The notes under the pieces were generated by a model. The model saw only the letters and a program-made list of their open reading frames with translations, had not been told where the DNA came from and did no database searches. This document shows, piece by piece, positions 39,571 through 49,292 of a stretch of DNA of 64,000 bases. The stretch comes from Niallia endozanthoxylica (GTDB taxonomy: Bacteria; Bacillota; Bacilli; Bacillales; Cytobacillaceae): contig NZ_VYKL01000013.1 of NCBI RefSeq assembly GCF_008710145.1, positions 1-64,000 of the forward strand, read 5' to 3'. The position numbers were made by a program, and so were the translations under genes. The stretch's first letter is position 1. Each line of letters opens with the position of its first letter.

Positions 39571-39680
39571 GCTAGATTTTGACTCATTCGTGTGAAATGT
39601 ATATTTCACACGTTTTTCAGTGTAGCTGAAAGATTTCATGAATATCTAGCTAAGATGAGTCAAAAACCAACAATGTTAAC
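39571..39680. repeat. Repeat family D, copy D3
   Basis: GATTTTGACTCATT (39575-39588), then CGTGTGAAAT/ATTTCACACG hairpin, a TTTCAG..CTGAAAG hairpin, and the right end ATGAGTCAAAA (39655-39665) followed by ACCAACAATGTTAAC. GCTAGAT/ATCTAGC (39571-39577, 39644-39650) forms an extra outer pair. Confidence 0.8.
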
Positions 39681-39762
39681 ATCTTTATTTGTTTTTCAAA
39701 GTTCTATAATTGTGATAACATTTCTAGTTAGGTGATTTGCAACGAAAGGAAGAAAGAAAATA

Positions 39763-40905
39763 ATGATTTATTTTGATAATAGTGCGACAACAAAGCCGTT
39801 TCCAGAGGTGATAGATTCCTTCGTAAAGGTTTCTGCTGAGTATTTTGGCAACCCCTCTTCACTGCATAATTTTGGAGGACTGGCTGAAAAACTGCTCAGT
39901 CAGGCAAGGTCACAAGCTGCAAAGCTTCTGTCAGTCCAGCAGAACGAGATTTATTTCACTTCGGGCGGTACGGAAGGAAATAACTTAGCTATCAAAGGGG
40001 CTGCATTTGCCAATAATAAATCAGGCCGTCATCTTATCACAACAACTATCGAACATCCATCTGTCCGGGAAGCAATCAAGCAGCTAGAGAGCTTTGGTTT
40101 TGATGTGACAGAGGTTCCTGTTGATATAAATGGAAGGGTCAATGTAAAAACGATTGAGAATGAGATTCGGGAAGATACCATACTTGTGTCAGTTATGCAT
40201 GTAAATAATGAAGTTGGAACCATTCAGCCAATAAGAGAGATTGGACAATTGCTAAAGCAGTATCCGAAAATAAAGTTTCATGTTGATTATGTCCAAGGAG
40301 TCGGAAAAGTGCCGCTTAACATAAATGATTGCCATATTGATTTCTGCACGATATCTGCTCATAAGTTTCATGGAATGAAGGGGACAGGTTTGCTGTTTGT
40401 TCGAGATGGGGTTAAAATAAATCCGTTATTGAACGGAGGAGGTCAGGAAAAAAATATCAGAAGCGGTACTGAAAATGTTGCAGGGGCTGTTAGTTTAGCA
40501 AAGGCATTACGTTTAATCATGGAAAAACAACAAAAGGAATTCACGCATTTAAATTTGATTTCGAAACAATTACGAGAAGGTTTATTTAAAATAGAGGGTG
40601 TTGCAGTCAACACCCCAGAAACACATGCAGCTCCGCATATTATTAATTTTTCTATACCTCATTTGAAATCAGAAGTATTTGTTCATGCTCTTGAGGAAAA
40701 AGATATTTATGTTTCGACGACTTCCGCGTGCTCTTCTAAACAGAAAACAATCAGCGGTACGCTCTCTGCCATGGGAATGCCGGAAGAAAGAGCTGGAAGT
40801 GCAATTCGGTTAAGTTTGTCCTATACTAATACAGTGGATGAAGTAAATACAGTACTAACTGCAATAAAGCAAACGATTGAAGAGTTAAGAAAGGTAATGA
40901 AATAA
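39763..40905 (+). CDS. nifZ: Cysteine desulfurase, NifZ/IscS-like
   Basis: 380 aa class V PLP enzyme. PLP lysine in SAHKFHGMKG (about 205), catalytic Cys in TTSACSSK (about 325) and the FTSGGTEGNN cofactor loop near 67. It passes cysteine sulfur to ThiI for 4-thiouridine in tRNA; the B. subtilis pair NifZ-ThiI is the precedent. The stop codon is one base before the thiI start, so they are coupled. Family firm, partner inferred from linkage. Confidence 0.93.
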   Translation: MIYFDNSATTKPFPEVIDSFVKVSAEYFGNPSSLHNFGGLAEKLLSQARSQAAKLLSVQQNEIYFTSGGTEGNNLAIKGAAFANNKSGRHLITTTIEHPSVREAIKQLESFGFDVTEVPVDINGRVNVKTIENEIREDTILVSVMHVNNEVGTIQPIREIGQLLKQYPKIKFHVDYVQGVGKVPLNINDCHIDFCTISAHKFHGMKGTGLLFVRDGVKINPLLNGGGQEKNIRSGTENVAGAVSLAKALRLIMEKQQKEFTHLNLISKQLREGLFKIEGVAVNTPETHAAPHIINFSIPHLKSEVFVHALEEKDIYVSTTSACSSKQKTISGTLSAMGMPEERAGSAIRLSLSYTNTVDEVNTVLTAIKQTIEELRKVMK

Positions 40906-40906
40906 T

Positions 40907-42112
40907 ATGAATTATGATCGTATTTTAATTCGCTATGGAGAGCTTTCAACAAAAGGAAGAAACCGCAGTAAATTTATTGAGAAATTAGCAAATAGTATAA
41001 GAGGAACTTTACATGAATTCCCTAAGGTAGCTATTAAAAGTACAAGAGACCGTACCTATGTCATATTAAATGGTGAAGATGGACGGCAAATCGTTGAACG
41101 TTTGAAGGCTGTATTTGGCATTCAATCGTTTAGCCCTGTTATTAAAACAAGTAAAGAAATTGAAGAAATGAAAGCTGCTGTACTTCAGCTTTTTACAAAG
41201 GTATATACAGAAGGAAAAACCTTTAAAATTACGACAAAACGCGCGGACAAAACGTATTTTTTGGAGACGAACGAATTAAACCATGTCTTCGGTTCCCATA
41301 TCCTGCAAAATGTCCCGAATTTAACCGTTAATGTGAAAAAACCAGATATTAATATGCAAATTGAAATTAGACCTGAGGCTGCCTATATCTCCTGTGAAAC
41401 GATACAAGGAGCAGGCGGACTCCCGGCAGGGTCAAGTGGAAAGGCCATGCTCATGCTTTCGGGAGGGATTGATAGTCCTGTTGCTGGGTATGAATCATTG
41501 AAAAGAGGGTTAGAAATAGAAGGGGTCCATTTTTTTAGTCCTCCTTTTACAAGTGAACGGGCCAAACAAAAGGTCATTGATTTAGCAGAGAAACTAGCCT
41601 CTTTTAGCGGACAATTTCGATTACATATTGTCCCATTTACAGAAATTCAACAATTAATTCATAAGCAGGTCCCTGAAAATTATACAATGACAACAACACG
41701 AAGATTAATGCTGCGGATTACGGATAGGATTCGTGAGCGACAAGAAGCGCTTGCTATAGTTACAGGAGAAAGTCTTGGTCAGGTGGCTAGTCAAACGATC
41801 GAAAGCATGTTTGCGATTAATGAAGTGACCAATACGCCCATTCTGAGACCGCTAATTATGATGGATAAGGCGGACATTGTCGATATCGCCCATTCCATCG
41901 ATACACATGATATATCAATAAGACCTTTTGAGGATTGCTGTACAATATTTGTGCCTGCCTCACCCAAAACGAAGCCGAAACGGGATAAAGTTATTCATTA
42001 TGAAAGCTATATTGACTTTGAGCCCTATATTCAAAAAGCGGTTGACAACATTGAAACCATTGAAATAAGGCCGCAGCAAAATAAGGTTGATGCATTCGAT
42101 GAGCTTTTCTAA
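40907..42112 (+). CDS. thiI: tRNA 4-thiouridine synthetase ThiI
   Basis: 401 aa. N-terminal ferredoxin-like and THUMP domains (about 1-165) bind tRNA; the PP-loop motif SGGIDSPVAG (about 185-194) adenylates U8. There is no C-terminal rhodanese domain, as usual in Bacillus, so sulfur must come through the desulfurase encoded just upstream. A TATGA arrangement at the nifZ stop provides coupling. Confidence 0.96.
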   Translation: MNYDRILIRYGELSTKGRNRSKFIEKLANSIRGTLHEFPKVAIKSTRDRTYVILNGEDGRQIVERLKAVFGIQSFSPVIKTSKEIEEMKAAVLQLFTKVYTEGKTFKITTKRADKTYFLETNELNHVFGSHILQNVPNLTVNVKKPDINMQIEIRPEAAYISCETIQGAGGLPAGSSGKAMLMLSGGIDSPVAGYESLKRGLEIEGVHFFSPPFTSERAKQKVIDLAEKLASFSGQFRLHIVPFTEIQQLIHKQVPENYTMTTTRRLMLRITDRIRERQEALAIVTGESLGQVASQTIESMFAINEVTNTPILRPLIMMDKADIVDIAHSIDTHDISIRPFEDCCTIFVPASPKTKPKRDKVIHYESYIDFEPYIQKAVDNIETIEIRPQQNKVDAFDELF

Positions 42113-42167
42113 TAAGAGTTTCTGTATTTTTTTTACAATTACCGTATAAATTACCAACCAAAAAACT

Positions 42168-42197
42168 GAATGAAGCCATGTGATACTACACATTCTA
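42168..42197 (+). promoter_or_regulatory. Sigma-G promoter of the SASP gene
   Basis: GAATG (42168-42172), exactly 18 nt, CATTCTA (42191-42197) fits the forespore sigma-G consensus; AAGGAGGTGAT follows at 42205. Confidence 0.75.
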
Positions 42198-42220
42198 TTA
42201 TCACAAGGAGGTGATATCAC

Positions 42221-42427
42221 ATGGCAAACAACAATAACTCAAATCAATTACTAGTTCCTGGTGTACAACAAGCTCTTGATCAAATGAAATATGAAATTGC
42301 ATCTGAGTTTGGCGTTAACCTTGGTGCTGATACAACTTCTCGTGCTAACGGATCTGTTGGTGGAGAAATTACTAAGCGTCTAGTACAAACAGCTCAACAA
42401 CAAATGGCTGGATTTTCTCAACAATAA
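42221..42427 (+). CDS. sspA: Alpha/beta-type small acid-soluble spore protein
   Basis: 68 aa. It carries the GPR cleavage sequence EIASEFGV (about 25-32), the DNA-binding helices around [18 protein letters not shown] and [13 protein letters not shown]. It coats forespore DNA in an A-like form and protects against UV and heat. Very strong ribosome site and sigma-G promoter. Which SspA/B/C/D paralogue it is cannot be set from sequence alone; position after thiI matches sspA. Confidence 0.95.
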   Translation: MANNNNSNQLLVPGVQQALDQMKYEIASEFGVNLGADTTSRANGSVGGEITKRLVQTAQQQMAGFSQQ

Positions 42428-42452
42428 TAAAAAATAAATAGAAGATGGCTAC

Positions 42453-42481
42453 AAGGAGCGGGAGTAATCCCGCTCCTTTTT
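42453..42481 (+). terminator. Terminator of sspA
   Basis: 11-bp perfect stem AAGGAGCGGGA/TCCCGCTCCTT, 4-nt loop, T-tail. Confidence 0.9.
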
Positions 42482-42609
42482 CAATTGTCTTAATAACAAT
42501 GAAATGGCAATTATAATTAGTACTTAGTCATAGAAACTAGTAAAAATTTTCTTAGAAAAATTAATAAAATGTGGTATGATGAAAGGCAGATGATTTGGAG
42601 GCGAATAAC

Positions 42610-44190
42610 ATGAAACGTGAAGATTTGATAGCTCCTTTTCAGTACAATCTTGTATCCGAAATGGAACGTTTTGCTAAACAAAAAGGAAAAATTGCTGTTA
42701 AATGGGAAAGTCATAATGGTGATACGAAAGAAATCACTTATGAGGCATTAATGGCAGGTGCTAATAAAATTGGAAATGTTTTACTAGATAGCGGACTAAA
42801 AAAAGGTGATGTTATTTTAATTATTATCCCTCGTTTACTTGAGGCATATGGGGTATATCTAGCAGCACTTAAACTAGGTCTGGTTGTTATTCCAAGTTCA
42901 GAAATGCTTCGGACGAAGGATCTTCAATACCGGATTACTCACGGAGATGTAAAAGGAGTTATCAGTTATTATCCTTATACAGATGAATTTGAGCCAATTG
43001 CTCAAATGAACCAAGTGGTTAAATTTACGGTTGGCGGCGATAAAGACGGATGGGAACGTTTAGATGAGAAAATGAATACAGCATCCGATAAGCTTAAAAT
43101 AGCTGATACAAGCCGTGATGATATGGCATTTTTATCTTATACATCAGGTACAACAGGCAATCCAAAAGCAGTTGTACATACCCATGGATGGGCGTATGCT
43201 CATCTAAGAACGGCTGCACCGCATTGGCTTTGTATCAATGAAGACGATATCGTTTGGGCTACTGCTGGACCTGGATGGATGAAATGGATTTGGAGTCCAT
43301 TCTTAGCAGTACTTGGCTCAGGTGCAACTGGAATAGCTTATCATGGAAAGTTTGAACCAGAGAAATATCTACAGCTTCTTGAGAAATATAATGTGAATGT
43401 ACTTTGCTGTACTCCTACAGAATACCGTCTAATGGCAAAAGTTGATCATCTCAGTGATTATAATCTGTCAAAAATACACAGTGCAGTTTCAGCTGGTGAA
43501 CCGTTGAACCGAGAAGTGATTGAAACCTTCCAAAGACATTTTGATCTTAAAGTTCGAGATGGATATGGACAAACAGAAAATACGCTTTTAGTTGGAATTA
43601 TGAAAGACATGGAGTTAAAGCCAGGTTCGATGGGGAAACCAACACCTGGTAACACTGTTGAAATTATTAATGATAATGGTGAGATTTGTCCTGTTGGGGA
43701 AGTAGGAGATATCGCTGTCCATAAGGATACACCAGCTTTGTTCAAAGAATACTATAAAGAACCTGAAAGAACAAAGGCACAATATCGTGGAGATTATTAT
43801 GTAACGGGTGATCGGGCCAAAAAGGACAAAGAAGGCTATTTCTGGTTTGAGGGAAGAAGCGATGACATCATAATCAGTTCAGGATACACTATTGGACCTT
43901 TTGAAGTTGAAGACGCACTTGTCAAACATCCATATGTAAAAGAATGTGCAGTAGTTGCTAGTCCTGATAAAGACCGGGGGAATGTGGTGAAAGCCTTCAT
44001 CGTCTTAAAGGAAGGAATGAAGGAAGACGAGACTGAACTTATAAAGCCTCTTCAGGACCATGTGAAAGCAATGACAGCACCCTATAAATATCCGCGAAGA
44101 ATTGAATTTGTTAAAAGTTTACCGAAAACATCTTCAGGAAAAATCCGTCGAGTAGAACTGAGAAATAATGAATTGGAAAAGTATATGTAA
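42610..44190 (+). CDS. mbcS: Acyl-CoA synthetase, MbcS/YtcI-like
   Basis: 526 aa ANL-superfamily ligase. YTSGTTGNPKAV (about 178-189), GYGQTENTL (about 321), WFEGRSDDIIISSGYTIGP (about 415) and C-terminal PKTSSGKIRRVELR with the catalytic Lys (about 513). The B. subtilis orthologue position (after sspA) encodes a methylbutyryl/medium-chain acyl-CoA synthetase, useful for branched fatty-acid priming; the exact substrate here is inferred. The ATG at 42610 follows GGAGG at 42597; the frame extends 5 codons upstream through that site. Confidence 0.88.
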   Translation: MKREDLIAPFQYNLVSEMERFAKQKGKIAVKWESHNGDTKEITYEALMAGANKIGNVLLDSGLKKGDVILIIIPRLLEAYGVYLAALKLGLVVIPSSEMLRTKDLQYRITHGDVKGVISYYPYTDEFEPIAQMNQVVKFTVGGDKDGWERLDEKMNTASDKLKIADTSRDDMAFLSYTSGTTGNPKAVVHTHGWAYAHLRTAAPHWLCINEDDIVWATAGPGWMKWIWSPFLAVLGSGATGIAYHGKFEPEKYLQLLEKYNVNVLCCTPTEYRLMAKVDHLSDYNLSKIHSAVSAGEPLNREVIETFQRHFDLKVRDGYGQTENTLLVGIMKDMELKPGSMGKPTPGNTVEIINDNGEICPVGEVGDIAVHKDTPALFKEYYKEPERTKAQYRGDYYVTGDRAKKDKEGYFWFEGRSDDIIISSGYTIGPFEVEDALVKHPYVKECAVVASPDKDRGNVVKAFIVLKEGMKEDETELIKPLQDHVKAMTAPYKYPRRIEFVKSLPKTSSGKIRRVELRNNELEKYM

Positions 44191-44201
44191 CTTGTTAATA
44201 A

Positions 44202-44232
44202 AGAAGCAGGCGCAAGGGGCGTCTGCTTTTCT
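44202..44232 (+). terminator. Terminator of mbcS
   Basis: AAGCAGGCGC/GCGTCTGCTT stem (one G-T pair) followed by TTTCT. Confidence 0.7.
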
Positions 44233-44337
44233 AGTTGTTGTCATTCCAGCTTGCCCGTTTGTATACTGCTTGTCACAATTTATCCTCTCCTTTATAATAA
44301 ATATTATTTTAAAATAGAAAGAATAGAGGGAATAGGA

Positions 44338-45261
44338 ATGGAATATAAGGGAGAGAAAAAAGGGGTATTATATGCCGCTTTTTCTTATTTATTATGGGGA
44401 TTGCTGCCGATATACTGGAAGTTGTTAGAAGGTATTGGAGCAGATGAAATATTAGCAAGCCGGATTGTGTGGTCTTTTTTATTTATGCTTGCTATCCTGT
44501 TTATAACAAAAAAGTGGAAAAGCTTTCTTGATACATTAAATAGTTTGTTAAAAAATAAAAAGCAAATGATGTTTCTAACTGCAGCGTCTTTACTTGTCAG
44601 TTGTAACTGGTTTATCTATATTTGGGCTGTTAATCATAACCGAATAATTGAAGCGAGTATGGGATATTATATCAATCCCCTAGTGAGTGTGATTCTTGGC
44701 ATGGTTGTTTTAAAAGAAAAACTATCAACAGTGCAATATGTATCATTCTCTTTTGCTTTTATTGGAGTCGTTATTTTAACGTTTTCGTATGGAATGCTCC
44801 CATGGATTTCTTTATCATTGGCTATCACTTTTGGTTTCTACGGTTTAGCTAAGAAAATGATAAAGGTAGATTCATCAATTGGTTTAACGTTAGAAACAAT
44901 GGTAGTTACACCTATTGCATTCATTTATATCCTGTATTTATTCTCGCAGGGCACGAACACATTTTTGACAGTTTCAATAAAAACGGATGTATTACTTATC
45001 CTTTCGGGTGCTGCAACAGCAGTACCGCTCCTTTACTTTGCTAAAGGCGCTCAGAGAATTCCGCTGTCAATGCTTGGATATATTCAATACCTTGCTCCTA
45101 CAATAAGTCTGTTATTGGGTATTTTTGTGTACGGTGAGCATTTTTCAAAAGCACATTTTGTAGCATTCTTATTTATTTGGTTCGCTCTTGTCATGTACTC
45201 TCTATCAAATGCCAAATTTATGAAGCGGGACAACAGGAAAAAGGAAAGAATGGGTGCATAA
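44338..45261 (+). CDS. rarD: RarD-family EamA transporter
   Basis: 307 aa integral membrane protein with about ten hydrophobic segments. It is of the RarD/chloramphenicol-sensitive branch of the drug/metabolite transporter superfamily, recognised by the early GVLYAAFSYLLWGLLPIYWK (about 8-27) and SCNWFIYIWAVN (about 92-103). Substrate unknown. The start is ATG 44338 after GAGGGAATAGG; a longer in-frame extension lacks a ribosome site and is not conserved in type. Confidence 0.88.
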   Translation: MEYKGEKKGVLYAAFSYLLWGLLPIYWKLLEGIGADEILASRIVWSFLFMLAILFITKKWKSFLDTLNSLLKNKKQMMFLTAASLLVSCNWFIYIWAVNHNRIIEASMGYYINPLVSVILGMVVLKEKLSTVQYVSFSFAFIGVVILTFSYGMLPWISLSLAITFGFYGLAKKMIKVDSSIGLTLETMVVTPIAFIYILYLFSQGTNTFLTVSIKTDVLLILSGAATAVPLLYFAKGAQRIPLSMLGYIQYLAPTISLLLGIFVYGEHFSKAHFVAFLFIWFALVMYSLSNAKFMKRDNRKKERMGA

Positions 45262-45271
45262 CTATATTTAT

Positions 45272-45308
45272 AAAAAAACGAAGACTGTTATTGACAGTCT
45301 TCGTTATA
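45272..45308. terminator. Bidirectional terminator between rarD and nadK
   Basis: 11-bp stem ACGAAGACTGT/ACAGTCTTCGT with flanking A/T; it reaches the nadK stop codon. Confidence 0.8.
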
Positions 45309-46104
45309 AAAAGTTCTTTTTTACTTTTTCCCAAAATGAATTATTTTTAAGCTTGATTGTTTTTATTTTTTTATCCGTTTGTTTAACTTGAATTTTTTCA
45401 ACATGTTGGATACCGAGTGCTTCGTTATCCACAGCCATCGTTGGATGTTCATTCCCTTCCTTTGCTATCTTTAATGTTAAAATCTTTTCACTGCTCAAAA
45501 TAAAAGGAGAACCCAGTGTCCGGAATTGATTATTATTCAATGAGCCCAGCTCCGTTATCTGCATACAGGAAAGCAGCGGATCGATGACCGCACCATTCAC
45601 TGATTTATTATAAGCTGTACTGCCTGTTGGAGTAGAGACAATGATACCGTCTCCTCTAAATGTTTCAAAATGAATGTCATTTATGTAAATGTCCATGATA
45701 AAGGTTTTTACAATATTAGATTGAATGCTAAACTCGTTTAAGCAATAAAAAGATGCTTGGTTATCCACTGTTACTTCAATCGTTGGATAGTGACGTACCT
45801 CAAGTACCTGAGATTTCATCGCTTCAATCAATTCTTGTGCTTTATCTATATGAAAATCACAATAAAGACTTAACTGATCGGATGTTGAAATCCCTAAATA
45901 TAAACAATCCTCTCGAAAACTGGTTCTACGTACCCCTTGTAAAAACGTTCCATCTCCACCGAAGCAGGCAATTACATCGGCTTGCTTATAATCCTTTACT
46001 ATCGTGTATCCCATTTGTATAGCATCTTTTCTTATATCCTCTATTTTTTCTCGTATCATTGGTTCTTCTTTGTGGAAAAAATAAAGATTACGGCGCTCTG
46101 ACAT
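45304..46104 (-). CDS. nadK: NAD kinase
   Basis: 266 aa enzyme making NADP from NAD and ATP. GGDGTFLQGVR (about 49-59) and TPTGSTAYNKS (about 157-167) are the diagnostic motifs. This locus corresponds to the second NAD kinase of B. subtilis (ytdI, NadK2/PpnKB). ATG after GGGAGGGAT; it runs divergent from sppA. Confidence 0.95.
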   Translation of the reverse strand: MSERRNLYFFHKEEPMIREKIEDIRKDAIQMGYTIVKDYKQADVIACFGGDGTFLQGVRRTSFREDCLYLGISTSDQLSLYCDFHIDKAQELIEAMKSQVLEVRHYPTIEVTVDNQASFYCLNEFSIQSNIVKTFIMDIYINDIHFETFRGDGIIVSTPTGSTAYNKSVNGAVIDPLLSCMQITELGSLNNNQFRTLGSPFILSSEKILTLKIAKEGNEHPTMAVDNEALGIQHVEKIQVKQTDKKIKTIKLKNNSFWEKVKKNFL

Positions 46105-46242
46105 GGCAGATCCCTCCCTTTTTCTAATCGTACTAAAATTTAAAAAATTTCGCTATTCATATCAATCTTCTTCATTATTTTTGAAACATTTTGTCGTATT
46201 ATTCGTATTACAAAGAAATGAACTTTAAAGGAGGACGAGTTA

Positions 46243-47256
46243 GTGAATGGAAAACGTTGGGCAGCTTTAGGAATTGCAGCTGCACTATTTATTTTCTCGA
46301 TTGTCATTAATACGTTTACAACGATTTTTAGCAAGGATTTTCAAACGACAATGGATGAATTTATGAATCCGACAGCAGGGCTTATGTCGGAAGAAGTGAT
46401 TGAAGAAGGAAATATGATGAAAAAAATTGCTGTGCTTGATGTGAATGGCACGATTCAGGATACAGGGGATACCGCGTCCATTTTTGCTTCTGCCGGTTAT
46501 AATCATCAGGCTTTCCTCAAAAACCTCGACTATGCTAAGGAGGATGATACGGTTAAGGGAATTATTATACGCGTAAACACTCCAGGTGGCGGGGTTGTTG
46601 AGAGTGCGCAAATCCATGATAAAATAGTTCAAATTCAAAAGGAGGCAAAAAAGCCAGTTTATATTTCTATGGGATCAATGGCTGCTTCCGGTGGTTATTA
46701 CATATCTGCTCCTGCAAATAAAATATTTGCCAGCCCAGAAACATTAACCGGTTCACTAGGGGTCATTATGCAGGGAATTAATTATGCGGGACTAGCAGAG
46801 AAATATGGTGTTAAGTTTGAAACAATTAAGAGCGGTGAATTTAAAGATATTATGAGTCCTTCCAGGGAAATGACAGAGGAAGAGCGAGTGATTTTACAGG
46901 AGATGATTAATAGCTCCTACAATGGTTTTGTCAAGGTCATATCAGAAGGCCGCGATATTTCCGAAGATGAAGTAAGAAGAATTGCTGATGGCAGAATTTA
47001 TGATGGGCGTCAAGCAAAAGAATTAAATTTAATTGATGGCTTCGGTTATTTCGAGGATGTTGTTGATGTAATGAAAAAGGATTACAAATTAAAGGATGCA
47101 CAGGTCATTCAATATACGGAAGACCTTGGCTTTGCATCACTATTCTCTATGGGAGCCCGCCAGTTAATGGGACAGGAGGATGTTGAACTTGCCGGGGTAA
47201 TGAATTTATTATCACAACGAAATTCACCACGGTTAATGTATTTGTATGCTGAATAG
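46243..47256 (+). CDS. sppA: Signal peptide peptidase SppA
   Basis: 337 aa membrane serine protease. N-terminal transmembrane helix (about 5-27), ClpP-like core with VNTPGGGVVES (about 109-119), catalytic Ser in MAASGGYYI (about 147-155) and general-base Lys in SGSLGVIMQ-to-KSGEFKD region (about 199-204). It degrades signal peptides left in the membrane and helps resist lantibiotics in B. subtilis. GTG start behind AAAGGAGGACG. Followed by yteJ 11 nt later. Confidence 0.93.
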   Translation: MNGKRWAALGIAAALFIFSIVINTFTTIFSKDFQTTMDEFMNPTAGLMSEEVIEEGNMMKKIAVLDVNGTIQDTGDTASIFASAGYNHQAFLKNLDYAKEDDTVKGIIIRVNTPGGGVVESAQIHDKIVQIQKEAKKPVYISMGSMAASGGYYISAPANKIFASPETLTGSLGVIMQGINYAGLAEKYGVKFETIKSGEFKDIMSPSREMTEEERVILQEMINSSYNGFVKVISEGRDISEDEVRRIADGRIYDGRQAKELNLIDGFGYFEDVVDVMKKDYKLKDAQVIQYTEDLGFASLFSMGARQLMGQEDVELAGVMNLLSQRNSPRLMYLYAE

Positions 47257-47267
47257 GAGGTGTAGAA

Positions 47268-47846
47268 TTGGATTCAAATCAGCAGGATTTTGAAAAAAAG
47301 ATGAATGGTATGGAAGATGATATAAGGTCCAGGGAAGAGGGCTTAAGGGTAGAGGACAAACACAATCAGTTAGAACCTGCAGGTCAAGGTGCAGTTTTAG
47401 AGCACCATGATCCAAAAGACGTAAAAGCTGAATATAGATATGCAGGATTTTGGATGAGATTTTGGGCATATTTATTGGATTTACTGATTATAGCAAGTTT
47501 GAATGGAATTCTTGTATATCCTATTCTAAGAGCTTTGGACATAAAAACCTCTGATCCTAGTATGTTTGCTCCTGTTTCCATATTAACAGCTGTCATTTTC
47601 TACGGTTATTTTGTTTTTATGACAAAATTCTTTGGACAGACACTAGGAAAAATGGTATTTGGATTAAAAGTCATTTCACTGGGTGATCAAAAATTAAGCT
47701 GGTCTACAATTATGTTTCGCGAATGGATCGGCCGTTTTATATCAGGAAGTATTTTTATTTTGTATATAGTTGTAGCTTTTCTGCCTAGAAGACAAGGAAT
47801 CCATGATATATTTGCAGATACAACCGTTGTTCATGAACGTTCATAA
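47268..47846 (+). CDS. yteJ: YteJ-like RDD-domain membrane protein
   Basis: 192 aa. A charged N-terminus of about 55 residues precedes an RDD domain (about 57-185): the motif YAGFWMRFWAYLLDLLIIASLN and three transmembrane helices, ending RRQGIHDIFADTTVV. In B. subtilis the sppA-yteJ pair protects against lantibiotics, YteJ inhibiting SppA. TTG start after AGGAGGTG. Same operon as sppA. Confidence 0.88.
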   Translation: MDSNQQDFEKKMNGMEDDIRSREEGLRVEDKHNQLEPAGQGAVLEHHDPKDVKAEYRYAGFWMRFWAYLLDLLIIASLNGILVYPILRALDIKTSDPSMFAPVSILTAVIFYGYFVFMTKFFGQTLGKMVFGLKVISLGDQKLSWSTIMFREWIGRFISGSIFILYIVVAFLPRRQGIHDIFADTTVVHERS

Positions 47847-47854
47847 GAAAAATG

Positions 47855-47886
47855 AAGCCTGTCATCATATGATGACAGGTTTATTT
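47855..47886 (+). terminator. Terminator after sppA-yteJ
   Basis: AAGCCTGTCATC/GATGACAGGTTT stem with ATAT loop. Confidence 0.8.
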
Positions 47887-47933
47887 ATGCCTTTTATTGC
47901 CAATAATAAGTGGCTGAAAGGTTGTGAACAATA

Positions 47934-48629
47934 TTGAAATGGATCTTGGTCGTTTGTTTAGTTATCCTGCTTCTGTTCGTGTTCATCATCATGACAAAGA
48001 TAAAAGTGATGATCAACTATTTTCATGCCCAAGATGATGATTCATTAAAAATAGAATTCAAGGCTTTATTCGGACTAATTAAATATAAAATGGATATTCC
48101 AGTTATTAAAATTGACGATGACTCAGCTGCTATTGTGACAAAAGAAAAATTGAAATCAGGACAAGAAGAAAAAACAGTGAAAGAGGGTCGTAGGAAAATG
48201 ACACCTGATGACCTGATAAAAAGCTTTAAGGATTTCAACATACTGTTAGAACATGTGGTTTCTTTACATAAAATCATTCGTCGTTTTTTAAAGAAAGTTA
48301 AAATTAAGGAATTAGAATGGAATACGCTTCTTGGGGCAGGTGATGCCGCATTGACAGGAATGCTGACTGGTGCAGCCTGGACTGTAAAAAGCAGTGTGAT
48401 TGCGGTAATAAGCAGCTATTTTAGACTTCAGGTAATGCCCCAGATGACGGTCCAGCCTCATTTTCAACTGGCTGTTGCACAAACATCTTTTAAATGTATG
48501 CTTCAATTTAGAATCGGGCATGCTATGGTAGCAGGAATCAAATTGCTTAAATTTTGGAAAGGCGGACGACCTAAGTTTAAGACAAAACCTTTATCCGCCT
48601 TATCAAATGATAAAACAAAACCAGTCTAG
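47934..48629 (+). CDS. ytfI: YtfI-like DUF2953 protein
   Basis: 231 aa. One N-terminal transmembrane helix (about 2-22: WILVVCLVILLLFVFIIMT) followed by a soluble part with LFGLIKYKMDIP, typical of DUF2953. Function unknown; in spore-formers it is always paired with ytfJ, suggesting a sporulation or germination role. TTG start with GAAAGG upstream; 18 nt before ytfJ. Confidence 0.85.
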   Translation: MKWILVVCLVILLLFVFIIMTKIKVMINYFHAQDDDSLKIEFKALFGLIKYKMDIPVIKIDDDSAAIVTKEKLKSGQEEKTVKEGRRKMTPDDLIKSFKDFNILLEHVVSLHKIIRRFLKKVKIKELEWNTLLGAGDAALTGMLTGAAWTVKSSVIAVISSYFRLQVMPQMTVQPHFQLAVAQTSFKCMLQFRIGHAMVAGIKLLKFWKGGRPKFKTKPLSALSNDKTKPV

Positions 48630-48647
48630 AAGAGGAGGAAGTAAACA

Positions 48648-49124
48648 ATGTCCGATCATCCAATTCAAGGATTAATGACGACCGCGATGGAGAATTTAAA
48701 AGAAATGATTGATGTTAACACCATTATTGGGGATCCGGTTGAAACCCCTGATGGCAGCGTAATCTTAACGGTATCAAAGGTTGGTTTCGGTTTTGCTGCC
48801 GGCGGAAGCGAGTTTACTGTGGATAGCGGTGGCGGCCAAGGCGGAGACAAACAAAAGATGCCGTTTGGCGGCGGTAGCGGAGGCGGTGTTTCAATTACTC
48901 CGATTGCCTTTTTAATTGTGAATTCCCATGGTGTAAAAATGGTTCATCTGGATGAAAGCACTCATTTATATGAACGAATTCTAGACCTAGCACCGCAGGC
49001 CGTAGATAAAATTCAGCAAATGATGTCCAATAAAGATAACAACAATCAATCAGATAACCAGCAACAATCCGGTAACCAGCAGTCAAATGAGTATAATGGT
49101 CAGAAACAAGAATTAGAATTCTAA
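48648..49124 (+). CDS. ytfJ: Spore protein YtfJ (GerW family)
   Basis: 158 aa. The GerW/YtfJ core occupies about 1-120: DVNTIIGDPVETPDGSVILT and GFGFAAGGSEF, then a glycine-rich stretch (GGGSGGGVSITPIAFLI). The tail is N/Q-rich (about 128-150). Needed for efficient L-alanine germination (GerW) in B. megaterium; SftA-independent. GAGGAGG before ATG. Closes the ytfI-ytfJ operon. Confidence 0.93.
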   Translation: MSDHPIQGLMTTAMENLKEMIDVNTIIGDPVETPDGSVILTVSKVGFGFAAGGSEFTVDSGGGQGGDKQKMPFGGGSGGGVSITPIAFLIVNSHGVKMVHLDESTHLYERILDLAPQAVDKIQQMMSNKDNNNQSDNQQQSGNQQSNEYNGQKQELEF

Positions 49125-49127
49125 AAG

Positions 49128-49171
49128 AAGATAAGGTTAATTCTCATATTTGAGAGTTAACCTTTTATCTT
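49128..49171 (+). terminator. Terminator of ytfJ
   Basis: AAGATAAGGTTAATTCTC pairs with GAGAGTTAACCTTTTATCTT with minor mismatches. Confidence 0.75.
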
Positions 49172-49240
49172 GAAGAATATCATTATCAGAATTTTTTATT
49201 TGTTTTTGAATTTCGATACTAAATTGTTGCAAAAGTTGTT

Positions 49241-49269
49241 TTGACAAGCTATAGTTTACAATGTACATA
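49241..49269 (+). promoter_or_regulatory. Candidate promoter of tpx
   Basis: Perfect -35 TTGACA (49241-49246) with a weak TACATA -10 17 nt later, just before the ribosome site. A weak -10 with a good -35 would fit Spx-type activation known for tpx in B. subtilis; this is inference. Confidence 0.5.
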
Positions 49270-49292
49270 TAATATTATAGGAGGAAATGATT